64,000 nucleotides of DNA from contig JAKOON010000005.1 in assembly GCA_022577435.1 (NCBI GenBank), positions 11,001,224 through 11,065,223 on the forward strand, in the 5' to 3' direction. This document shows positions 13,201-26,500 of this stretch, in pieces (within the stretch, counting starts at the first letter, position 1; each line of letters begins with the position of its first letter). Origin of the DNA: Embiotoca jacksoni (Eukaryota > Chordata > Actinopteri > Embiotocidae). Below the pieces are notes generated by a model that was not told where the DNA came from, searched no databases, and saw only the letters and a program-made list of their open reading frames with translations. The position numbers and the translations under genes were made by a program.

Positions 13201-16200
13201 AGAAATGATGATGGTTTTATTGTGCCCGCCTGTTGTAAATTCAGAGCTGTTTCATGACAGGTGGGTGGTATCACATATCAGTGTCTTTCTCTTGTCTGTT
13301 TTTAAAGCACAATTTACTCTCCTGCTGTGATAAACCAAGAATATTTTCTGTCAGGTTTCTAAATAAAAACAGCAAACATTGTTTAAGCCAATTTATGTGT
13401 GGCTTCATGAAGGGCAAAGCTGGTCCGTCAGTCAGCCCACCACTTTGGTCCAAACTGAAACATCACTATGGTGGGATGGACATTAAATGTTTAGCTCATT
13501 TGAAAGTTTAAATCGGTTACATCTGATAGGGAAGAAAGAGATAAAGCAACGAGCAGAGACAGAAAAAGGACCTTGCTGGGAGAAATGAAATTGCAATGTA
13601 AAACAATGATATTTTGGAAAACTAAGGAGGCTACAATAAACACTGTAGATAGATCCATGTGACTGGCAGCCCAAGACTGGATTGCAGCCCCTCAACCACT
13701 GCCTTCACCCACATACCTGAACTATGAGAATTATTCTGTTTTTGGACCGAGTGCATGCTTTGTGTGAGTTTAAAAATTACAAATCACGAAAAACTCACAA
13801 GCAGTTTTGCAGTGGCTGCGTGCAAGATATTATTTGTGCTCAAGGATTTTTAAATCTTAAACAATTTTAGAAACATAGGAGACCGCACCCAGGATGACAG
13901 ATTTTAATTTTTTTTTTTTCAAAAGAATATTAGACAATACCGCCAAGACACACCCACTAGGCGTTTATACGATCTCAGAGTAGCGATTCCAGGAACTTGA
14001 GATCTCACAGAAACTCGCGAGCTCAAACATGAGTTCAGCGCAAACGCTGATTCCGAAGCTACGAATGAGAAGCTGACTTCATTCCTTGGTCTTTACGATT
14101 ACGGCCGAGACACATTCGTTTTTAATGGTTGTAACACCTACTGTCATAGAAGCGTCGCAAATTCCAAATAGTAACATCTAAAAATATCCATAACACTCCA
14201 GCCTGAACCACAGCAGCAGTTAAAAGTCTAAACAATAACCTATATAAATCCAGCTTCACCATCACAGCAGACAAGAGCAGCTGCAGCTCTGCTCACAACG
14301 AGAAGCTGAATACTGTTGGGGATCGGCCTTTTAACATGAACGAGCACTCAATGCACAACGTGTCACATCATCTCTAACTCACGTAATATCTGAGAGTCAT
14401 AGCTGGCATGGACCAACACACTGCTGTTCACGAGGAGCTGGATGCAAACAGACATAATGGCTCACAGCGAACGGAAGAAGAAGAAAACTATTGCGAGGTA
14501 ACGCAAAAGTTGTTCTTGAAAAAGATCCTCCCGTGACCCTTCAGGGCCTCCGTAGCTGTTTGCACCTGCATGCGCTATGTTTTGCCCCGCGAAACTAAAG
14601 ACAAGAAACAAACCTGTGGATAAAATAACGACTGAGAAGATGGAATCAGAATTGCTTATACATTTTGCATTACGAGCCGCAGGTGAATTAGAAATAAAGT
14701 TTCATTTTAGTCTCTAACGGTGTTAGTGCAAGCTACTGCTACAAGTTAACATTGCTGTCATCCGTATACAGGTGGAGGGTCTCCCCCTCTGTGACGCCTG
14801 TATTCATTATAAATGTAATCATTTGTCTTCTTTCTCTGACTTTCCACATGGAGATATCGATGCATATTAATAGTACTGAGCTTTAGGCTTGTACAAATGT
14901 TAGTGATACTCCCGGGTCAGCTGGCTCTCATTGGCTGTTACATTTTTCTGCTCTGTATTCCCTCGCTGTTCTCTTCACACCCAAAGGTTTTAAATCGTAT
15001 TATTAGGGAGACTCTGCTCCAGTCTGTAATATTAAGATGACGTCTCTAAACCCTTGGTAGCAGATAATCAGTTCAGACCATCCTCAAACCAGGAGTGTCC
15101 CCACGATTGTCGGAGGAGCAAATACCAGAATCTAAAGTTGGTCCAATTAGAGTACGATCACACTCGATCCTTGTACTTGAAGTGGGCGGATGTGTGTAGT
15201 ATTTGGTTTTGTTGTGTGGACATGGATGGTGGTGTGATGTGACAGACATTCCCTGTAGTGACGTAACAGTAACATTAGCTGTTAAACACCAACATGTTAG
15301 CGTGCTGACGAGTTGTGCAATGAAAATACATGTTAAAATACATAAAATGTGTTTGGGTTGTTGTGTAAATGCTTATAAATGGTAAGACCTTTAATTTCTG
15401 GTTCTAATATCATTGAATGACTTCCACGTATGATTGCGCTGTCACTGATCGTCACTGCTAAAAGACATCTTGTGAATGTTGATTCATTCACATATTACTG
15501 AAGCATTAATCATTCTGCTGAGCTTTATTCAAAGTACCCATGTGGGATGCCGGTGTTCCCCTGCTGATGTGTCACCTGTGACACCCACCATGTGCTTACA
15601 TGTCATACAACAGGATCACATAGAGGGAAGTAAAAAGGGTCAGGTATTGTCCTCAAGTACAATTTTAAAGTACTTGTACTTCACTTACAGATTAATACAC
15701 CCCACAGCGTATAAAATATGTTAAAAATAGCCCCACATCCCCAGCAACATTAAAATACTGCTCACACATTAATGTATCAGTAATTCGATTCCACTGATTA
15801 AAAAAAACATAACAATAACAATTTCTGAGGGACGACTGAATTATCTTCTACATTTTTTTTTTTTTAAACATCTGACCAGATCCTCCCAAACTGTAGACAT
15901 GAACATTTCAAAATTCAAAAAAACTTTTTTTTATAGTGTCATAATTTTATTTTAAAGCCTTCATGCAGGTAGGAAAGACACACTGCAGGGGGTGAGTTAG
16001 GTTTACAACTGACAAGGTCGCACCAGGTAAGCACATTAAAGCTGAAGATAAAAAAGCAAAATGACAAATCCTAATCCTATTTTATCAATACCCTCTGATG
16101 CTGTTCTGGTTGGATTTCATAGACTTAAAATGACAACATTTTAAAAGCTTTATTTGTTATAGGACGCATGGTAGCTCCTGTAGATTGTTATGTTTGTCTA

Positions 16201-17466
16201 GGTGTTGCTGTCGCGCAGGTTCAGCTCCCATCTAGAGGATTTCCTGCCTGCGTGTCTCACTGCAGTTGTCCTACACAAGAGTATCGTAACTGCTTAAGGA
16301 TTGCATTTCCATGTGGGGATTTTTGCTTCTTTTTCAAGGTATTAGAGGAAAACCGTAAACAGTTTATTATTATTTGTATTTTTCCCCTGGCCAATTGTCC
16401 GTAATCCCTGAGGAAGAGCTTAAGAGTTAGATTTCTGGCATGCACGGCCTTATCTTTACACAACGGCCACAGACAAATGGAATGTATCTCGCTTTGACTT
16501 ATAGGCCAAAAGGCAAAGACAAGTGAGCTGAGCAGAGAAGAGAGCTGCCCAGACAGTTAACATTAATAAAGCCGGACACTGCAATCAATTTCAGATCCAG
16601 CTTGGTCTCATTTACTTGCACATACTGAATCGCTCTTACAGGTATGGAAACACTCGTGACACACACGCCATTTGCATTACTGATGTATCCGCTGGTTGCG
16701 TATGTGGTGGTGTTGGATGCTCTGCTCCTTGCTGTCCTCTGGAGGTCACAGAGGAATCACGCCTCAGCATCCAGGGAGACTGATCCGGCATCAACCTCTC
16801 CAATGTGACATTCAATTACCTCCAAAGGTGAAGTGGCCTCATTCGGCTCCAGAAATCAATTTTGCATGGACTTTCCTGCAGTTTGCTCCTCCACGACGTT
16901 GTGTACACGTGTTAGCGACAGAAAACAAGCTGCGGTGCCGTTGTTCCAACTCCTATCGTCTTTTCTATGAAATGGCATCCATCAAAGTTAATGGGCTGTA
17001 ATCATCACCACAAATACACTGTCACACGTCCCACTGCTCGCTCCCGAGTATTCAACTTCCAGTCAATGGGATGTAAAGAGTGACAAGCATGAGGAACACA
17101 ATTTCCCATATCATTAACAGTTCCAAGTGGGAATTAGAGGAGAATCCAAAAAGTTTTTCAGATTTGGACTCTTGTTTTCTCAACAGTTTTGGGGATTGCA
17201 GAGGAGACACATTTATTAGATGCGCGTGAGGCACACAGTCAATACTACTGCCGCAGTGATTCAGGCGCCCATCAACATTGTCATTTTGTGAAATAATTCT
17301 TATTAAAGTATGTCACTCGCTACCGACAGATCTGCTGTGCGGTAGATAGATTAGTTTCCCAAACAGCAGATTCTGCCAGCTTCAAATCAAGAGTTCAGCG
17401 TGCGTCGAATATCTACTTATCTCCAGGCTGTATGCTGCTGGACTTCTGATTATATGTCACACAGAT

Positions 17467-17504
<38 letters not shown>

Positions 17505-20500
17505 ACAGATTTGTGCAGATGTCCTTGTTAGAACATTGTATTGACTTCCATTTGTTGTGAGCAGCGTAACCTTAACCCAACCTGAACTCACACCTTAACC
17601 TTAACCAGGATCCAGAAATGATGTTTTTCCTCATTAGGACTGAGATTTGGTCCCCATGAGGACTACTGATCCCGACAAAGTGGGTGTTTATACTGGAAAA
17701 GGTACCAAAAACATGAACACACACAAACACATACAGACTAGTGTTTCAGTGCCTGCTTGGCAGAGCTCCAAGAAGAGTGTCCCCGATGTATTTGGGTGTT
17801 TGATAGGATGTTTTAGAGGGAGCATCCCCAAAAGACAATTTTCAAAGCTCAACAGATGGAGAAGTCCAATTAGAAAGCGGGTGACTGGATGGGAAAAAAT
17901 GGGAGATGAATGTTTCTCTCTCCCTCAGGACAGACAGCTAATCTTACAGTACAGGTACCAAACCAACATCACATGTTTGGGAGGGAAACATCCAAAAAAG
18001 AGAGATATAAAGGATGAAAAGGATATGGGGTGGTGTGAGTGGAGCTGTGATTTGATTTCTTAACACTACACAGTCAAAGAAAAAGACAGTGAACATGATA
18101 CAGTTTGCTCGCTCTACATCTACAGTATGTATAAATATCTCCTTCTGTTGTCTGATTCTTCAAGGGCAGATGTCCCACAAAGCAATTGCCTTGCCATCAG
18201 CCAAGACCAAAAAAAAAAGGGAGAAGAAATGAAAAAAATGCTTAAATATAGCAACCCCCTGGGATGGGAGAAGGAAGGGCGTGCTGTAGTGTGATTAAAA
18301 TGAATAACCTTCATTCAGTCATGATTGTTAACGGTATTCGAATGTGCTGTCGGTGGTGGGGGCCAAAGTGGTGCCTTTACTCCGCCTGTCCTCAGAGTTT
18401 TTACATCATTATTCATCAGGGGGCCTGTCCTCTGCAGTGATGAAGATGTTGAAGTTATAAATAATGGGAGTTGTGTCATGAAGTATGCACTGGCCCAGGG
18501 TCAGTTTAATTCAGGCTACAGCCACCCCTGCTGTGAACGCAGACATGGCAATAAACCCGCTGATGACCAGGTAGATTGTAGGGATACAAGACCAATTTTC
18601 ACCGGCAAAATGACCTTTTGGTTGTGTTGTTGTTGTTGTTGTTGTTGTTGTCGTGGCCTGTGGTTATTATTTTTCATGTCATTTTTTGATTTGACAGGCG
18701 AAGTCTTGTGGAGTGAAATGGAAAAAGTAATGATGTCCCCATGCGTATGAAGTGCCGTGGTGCAGGTGGGGTGATGGTAGATAGGGCTGCAGCTCGTAGC
18801 TCTGCTCTGCCCCAGAGGCCAGTCAGCAGCTGTTAGAGGAGATGCAACTCTTCCCAACACTTCCCCACAGGTTCTCGCTGGTTACTGGTACCCGCTGTTA
18901 TCTGGGCTCGCTGCTGTCGCCAGTCTGGCTGCTGTCCACACTCCCTGAGAGAGCGCTCAGTACATTTTTACGCTTCGCCACTCTTTCTGTCTCATCCCAA
19001 CCTCCGCTATTCCCCTCCGTTTCACTGTGAGATTTTCAAGTGTCCCTTTGAACTCGCCGCTGTTTTTTGTTTTTTTAAACACCTGGAATTTGTACCTTGA
19101 TGTTTGTTTCAAAGACACTCTCTGAGGAATTTAAATTACTTTAGTGGTTATGACAAATATTCTCAGGCCAATTCTGCATTGAGTTAACTACCCTCAATGT
19201 GTGTGTGTCTTTGTAAGTACAGGAAGCCAACCTGAATGTGAGGGGCTGCAGCTGTTTGGCGTAAAAAGCTGATATAGACAAATTAAAGTTGCAGCTCAAA
19301 CAGAATTTAAAAGTTTTCTGGTGTTGTGTGTGTGAAGAAACGTGGTCCTTTCCTCCAACATGTAGTATCCTCCGGAGACCTTTGCCTTTCCTCCAAACTC
19401 TGAGCATTCTTGTTTTTGCTTTTTTATCTTTTGTTGTAACATTAACCTGCTCATAGGTCGCAAAGTGATGCCTAAATAAAAAGTCAGATATTAAAGTTCC
19501 TTTTTGGATATGGAAATAGTTAATCACATTTTCTGGAGCTTTCAACCCAGCGAATTTTTCAGTCGTCATGACGATGGATCAGTCGATATGTGAGCTCAGT
19601 TGCGATGTCAAAACATTTTGACAGATTTCAGCCTCTCAAATGTGCTGCATTGTGTTCTGTAATTGGAAATTAAATAACCTTTGGGGTTTGAACAGTTGGT
19701 CAAGACATCACCTTCAGCTCTGGTAAATATTGATGGACATTTTCAATTATTTTTCGACATTTTACATTCAGTAGTTTAAACAGTTGATAAATTAAATGGT
19801 TGCTCTATTTAGTGTTACATTTCCCTACAGTTGGGGGACTTTTGACAGACAGATTGAAAAAAAGAATGATCCAAATTGCCCGACTCCCATAAATACAACT
19901 CAAAAGTATCTTTCATTAAACCCCCTCTGGTGAATTGACTGGTAAATTTCTGCTTCTTTCAAACCCCAAACAGTTCAAGGCTTTATCTTATAAAGTCTCC
20001 GTGCCCAAGCACAGATGACCCTAATGGCACCCGTGTGACATAACCAGGGGTTATACTTGATAAAGCTCCTCGAGATGCACAGAAAATGTTACACAACATT
20101 GTGAAGAAACACAGTCTTCATCTGTAGAATTGGTGGAGTGCCCCTTTAATCAGTAAAACACTCAAGCGATTAAGTGATGCTGAAAATAATAATTAAATAT
20201 AGGCCTAAAAGTGGTGCTTCAGTTATAAAACATATAAATGTTTCTTTATGCCTGGTGCAATATTACCAAGAGCACAAATTCATTCATCCCAAATCCGTTG
20301 ACACTGTATCTTGCCATTAAAAAGCAGATTTTGAGATACTGCAGCTCGTGAATGCACACGCTGCAGACTTAGAGTTAAGGAGCCATTTGGTGGAGGAAGC
20401 TGATATCCAGCGGCTGCTCTGTGTGGAATCGCACATCAAAGTTAATCTTGCACCGTCTGCTCTGGCACTGCCGAGCACTAATCTGCTGTCAGTGTGATGA

Positions 20501-23500
20501 GGCTCCTGGACCAGTTCCCCCTTTCCAACACAGAGGCACTAATCCACACAACCTTTCACGTTTTTATTTTCACATTGTCTGTCACCTGACCAGACAACAA
20601 AGGTCACAGGGGTCACTTTGAAATCTCATGGTCAATACTGGTCGAGCAGCAGCACACGTTCTTGTGCACATTATGTTTCAGTAAGAGGCAAATTTGTCAG
20701 CATCCTGACTATACTAAGTGTACGAATACTACTACTAGGCTGCTACTGTTATTACCAAGGGTATAAGCTTATAGGTTTATGGAGGACCTGAGTGCAGTAG
20801 TAGCGGTGGCGGTCAGAGGGTGGAGAGCAGTTATTTCACAAAAAAACTATTGTTCTCACATGGACTTTTTTCGATGATGATAGTTATTTAAAAAAAATGA
20901 TGTGTGCCATAAAAATAAGAATCTTTAAACAATGGCGAAGGTTATAGTGAATGGATTTGAACAGACTCCCTAAGTCAGTCTGTATCCATCATCTGTAGGG
21001 GACAGGCATGGATACAATTTTTGTTTTATCTAATCCATACTCTAATCTGTCCTCCATACTTTTATTGGCTCTTTTTCAATACAAAATACTTGTTTTGGGT
21101 TTTATATTATCATTTTAAAAAAGGAATAATTTTGGGCAGGATAACTATTGTATCTTCAGAAGCAACAGTCACGTTTACAACAGAGTCACTTAAACTCAAT
21201 AATATCTCAGTAATATTCCTTAAAATACCGAGTGAAGTTTAGAAACAATAAAGAGCACAGACAGCAGTTAAGATATGTCCTTTCTTCCTCCTGTCCTCTC
21301 TCCCTCATCTTCTTTTCTGTCCTGCTCCTGTCCTCTGTCCTTCCTCCTGTCCTCTCTCCCTCATCTTGTCCACTCTCGCTCCTCCTGTCCTCTGTCCCCT
21401 TCCCTCTGCTATAGGTAGAGGGAGGGGGGGCTGCTGTCTCAGCCAATACGGTTAAACAATTTGACCAGTTTTAATAAACATTATAACTAAGCTCAACTCA
21501 ACAGCCAGACATTTCTGAGATCGTGTCTAAAATCGAGGCTAACCTTCTTCTTCTTTAATCAGCAGGTGGGAACATGGATCTGGTCGTGAGAAGCTGTAGC
21601 ATTTTTTCAGAGAGAAACAGTCTAAACTATCCACACACTGCACTGCGACGATCACGCAGCTGTACTGTTAACTTTATGCTGTACTCCCGTCGCAGGCCTC
21701 ACTGTCACAGTACCACAGTGCCATTAAAACACGCTGCGCCAACGTGTTATAATGGAAAGAAAAACCCTGACCACAGATTTTTTTTTTTTTAATTGATCAT
21801 CTCTACAATTCCTAGTTGTCACCTTTAACCTCGCCTCAGCCCTTTACATGCCAGAGGTGAGGCAAGTTGCTGCCTGCTCGATCAAAGCTGGCTGTGTTCA
21901 AGAAAATGCCACTGCTCTATCGCCTGCATGCCGATTAACCCGTGATGAATACGGAATGAGTTCATTAGCATAATCGCTTGAGTGCCTGATGATTTCATTT
22001 TATTATCACGTTCTCTTATAATCCATAGCTCTGGCGCCCCTTCATGCTTCCAACCCCTCTTTCATGTTCCTTTGCCCTCCTCATTCAGCCACGAAGCAGT
22101 GTAATTGCATTATCAAAGTATTATACTGACGTTATGGGAATATATTTTTAGCCCCTGGCTTTCTGAAGTTATGCAAGAGAGGATGGGCAGAAATCTAAAC
22201 ATGGAATGACAAATGAGACCCCGAGCCATGTTTGAGTCAGTTTACCTTGGTTTCAACCTGTTCTGACTGATCAAAGACTCGCATCTTCCAGCCTTCCCTC
22301 TGACACACACATTATGGATCTTATATTTGCATGCTTGCTGGGTAACATGTGAATTTGTGGGTCCATGTAGACACTCAACCCTCATAACACTTCTATTGAT
22401 ATAGAGCATCCATTCATCTAGTAATTCAAAGATAGTGCCACAAGGAAATGGTTGCAATCATGACGATGAGGAGCTGAAGTAAAGGTGACTTGGCATATAA
22501 TAGCTGGGGAGTAGGGCTGCTTTTTTGCATAGGACAGCAGTTGGTTCTCAAGTGTCAGCAGGTGTAGACCGAGAGGAGCAGAAGAAAAGAAAAATGTCAA
22601 GCAGGGCTGTGCTAGCACTGCATGATAATAGAAAAGGAGGAGAAAAAGAAAGAGATTGAAGCGTTTCATCTCCAGCTCATAGTTAGAGGCATGCAGGTCC
22701 AGGCAGAGGAAGGGTGAGTCAAAGTCAGGAACGGTAGAGCGGCAGAGAGGAAAGCTTTTTATCATCCCTGACTCTTAAGAAGATCTCCCAAATGAGAGAG
22801 GGCGTGCATGCTAATGTCAAAGCCGCCGTGATAACTGGCCGCCCGGTTTTAGGGGGTGAGGGTTAAGCTGGGATTTGGAGGGCTGAGGGAATACATGTTT
22901 GATATGTGAGCGAGACGGAGCTGAGGTGCCTTTGCCAGAACTATACGTGAGGGATTATTCTATATGGTCTATCGCTGTCTGCATGGCTAAAAGAGAGGAG
23001 TTTCACTGGTCTTTATTGGGTCTATGTAGTTCCTGAGACTCCGGGGGAAAACGTTCAGCCGCAATATCAAAGCTTCATTGACACTGCTGCACCACAAAGT
23101 CTTCATTTACAATGCACTAACACCGACCGGCATGTGCACTCTATGGATGTTTCCATGAACTTCACATGTCAACCTTCAGCTGCACCCATCTCCTCTCATA
23201 AATCTGCTGAGGCTGCGTCTCAGCTGGATTGTGGAAAGCTTTAAATAAAGGATCTTTCACATCTCCTCCACACTTCATTTTTACTGCAGTTCAACATCCA
23301 GTCAGAACAATGTAGTCTGCGGCGTTCACCTATCTCAAAGTTGTCCTTCCCTGTAGCTATTGTTCACAGTTCCTCATACTCCAGCGCTCTTGTTTTTCCT
23401 ACCACACGCGTTACACTAGTCAGTGCGGTCCTCTGGCTCCCTCCTATCTCTGCTTTCCCATCTCCCCATTATGTTGTGTAGTTCTGCCAGCCTCTCCTTC

Positions 23501-26500
23501 TCTCCCTTATCACCTGCAGTGAAAATCTAGCGGGCTAATCCAGGCGCCTGTGGGATTCCCCTCTCTATAATGATGTATATCTGAGAGGATAGCATCAGAG
23601 CAGAGTCCTATCAGCCCACACACTCTTAATCCCATCAGTCTTTGGTGTCCAAACCCAAGAGAGGCAGCATTTCGAATGTTGAGCTGCCGGGCTGTAGCCA
23701 GAGATGCAGCGCAGAACATCAAGAATGATAGTTTGTGTTTAGGGATCATGTTGGAGATCATGTCCATTTATTGTGTTTCAGATGCTTGAAACCTCGTGGT
23801 ATATCTCCCAGCATTGCGGCAGTACATCCGGTAGCTGCACCACTGCACCGAAACATTGTTGCAGGGTAGTAGCCCCTAGTGATGCTGCCAGTCTATCTGG
23901 CATCACAAAGATTTTACTTTCACTGTTTTACAGTCTGTTCATGGTGGAGGTAGATACATACAGAATGTGCTTAATATTTCAACATGCTGACCAAAACAGA
24001 TGCACATGTGGTACATTAATATAATAAATATATGATACACCGGAGAGAGTTTTCCTTTGTTTATCTGTAAGCACAGCAATAATATATTTTCCATCTCTCT
24101 TTTCTCACTCCGTGGTCAGATTCTCTGCCTTTTAGCTCAGAGAAGGATGATCAGAGCCTTTTTCTCTTGTTTTTACCAACTACATTTTTATGAGGGCTCT
24201 TAATATGACACAACCACCCTCGGGACCTCTCCTGTAGCACTCCATAAATCTTGCAGTCTTCACAAATACAACCCGAGAAAATTTATATCTTCTTGTCACT
24301 CATGTTAGTATGCCTTCATGACATGCAGGGCACTATAATCCATTTTCTTCGAATTCTCAATTCATAGTTCATTGCGTGATGGAGTTCTGGAGGAAAATTA
24401 CATTTTTTTCCCGGTACATCTATTATTTAACTGTCAGCAAGGATGAATATTGTGCTCTTTCAGCCTGGTGGAGAAGGTACAGAGGGCCGTATTGTTGCGC
24501 AGCATTGCTCCATTTGCTCCTTGTCATGACTTGTAAAAAATTGAGCCTTTCTCGGTTGGTCAGAGCAATGTGGAGAGCAGTCTCTGTTAGAAAAGATTTT
24601 AATGCCGTGTTCACCCCTCACACCCTTTGAGCTTTACACGTCACATCACACCCCGCAGGAGATGTCATCACTTTCGGGGTATCAAATACTTGGCGACCTT
24701 GCCACTGTCCCGTCATCCCAGCACAGTTTTAATGCCTCCCCGTGTCATTATCAACTTTTGATTGGTACAGTCAGTGACAGTATCAGAATAATTGACAGGT
24801 TGTGGTCTCGCAGGTTTGGAGGGCTTGTCTGTGCTGTAGGAGCCATTGAACTGTGAAACTGAGCTAGTGAATTACCTCAGGAAGCACTGATTGGGAGTCG
24901 CTCTGCAATGAGATGTGCGGTGAAGGTCAGACAGAAGCGTTGCATTCACAGAATTATCAAAGATACACAGAGGACACTCGATGCGGAGAGCATGTTTGTA
25001 ATTTACCAATCTCATTTTTCTGAAATGCTAAAATACATCATGTTAGTCTTAAAGTGGTTGACGCAGACATATTTTTCTCAATGAGGTGCTTTCTGGTGAG
25101 GTGAATGTCTTGTTTTAGCAAGTTCACTGTGGCTCTCAGTACGATTATTCATATACCTCCACATAATACAAATGCTGAGTGGGATGTGAAGTTGAATCGT
25201 GGAAGAAGGTGCAATTGAATTTAATTTGGGATTGAGATGATCCGATTGCGCTCCCCTCAGTAGTTATTGCCATGAAACAACATGCATAGATGGCGCGTGA
25301 GATAGGACAGTGTGCTTAATTCATCTTCATTCTAATCAGCTGATGAATCAAAATGGGTAATGTATTAATCTAATTAGTTTCATTCCACTTGCTTCTCATG
25401 GAAATATCAAAGTGGAGTAGATCAAAGTGCAATTTGATAAAAGAGAAATTGTATGTCTTTACCGTGACAGATTTAATAGGATGTCACCGCACAGTCCAGC
25501 AGCTTCAGGATCCTCAGCATGAGTTTTCTTCTTTTCTGCACCTTGACCTTGATCGCTTATCAGTGGAACCGAGTCCTGGGAGGCGTTTTGAGTATTAGCC
25601 GTTCCCTTTGCTTTTATTAATACATTTTTAGTACAGTCACTGCTGCAGGAGGTGAGCTATAGTTTCACGGTTAAACCCGGGAAGTGGAAGTTAGGGGTAG
25701 CATGACAGAAGTGGATGACTGGATTTTAAAGCTGTCGACAAAGCCTCCTCAGCTGGGAGATCTGCCACAATCCCTCTTGGATTGTCAGCATTGCTAAGCT
25801 GTTGCCAATGATCTCAACTGGAATGTAAGTTGATGGGACAGCAAGACTTGCTTTAGACCTCTGTGCTTACATCAGAAACTTGAACCTGTGCTTAGTAAAG
25901 AGGGGTTTGTACGTTTCATAATGTTGCCGTTCTCCTGTAACACTTTATTTGTGTGCAGCAGACACAGCGGTGCAAGTCACCAGGGGTCAGGGTCGACAAT
26001 TTAAGTTCACTTTACCTGCAAAGATTTCATTTTGTTTTGTTTAAAACTGAAGGACCTGCCCGGTCTCTGAGAATAGAAATAAACAAATGACGTGTCTGTA
26101 AAGTCATCCAGATATCTTTTTTTTTTTTTTTTTTTTCTTCACTTCCCACTAACCAGATGGCATTCAGATTTCAGACACAGGGTTCTGGAAGACAATCAAG
26201 GAACAAGATTGCTTTTTCAGGAAGGGGTATTGGTTTAACTAGATGTCAAATTAAAGGCCCTTTCACGCACACAAACACTGACGCACGCATACACATGCAC
26301 ACAAACAAACGAGTGCATGTTCTCGTGTCTGCCCGTGTGTGTGTGTGTGTGTGCGCGTGTGTGTATATATATATATCTATATATATCTATATATATATAG
26401 ATATATATAGATATATATATGTATGTGTGTGTTACAGGCGTGTCCATGTTTTCGGGTGTCGGCGTCCGGTGTGAGGCGGTGAGGTCATGTACAGAAATCT

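Noticed and set aside
18516..18860. Frame with poly-Gln/poly-Cys near 18640
   Set aside because: Produced by the (TTG)n repeat; no homology or splice support.
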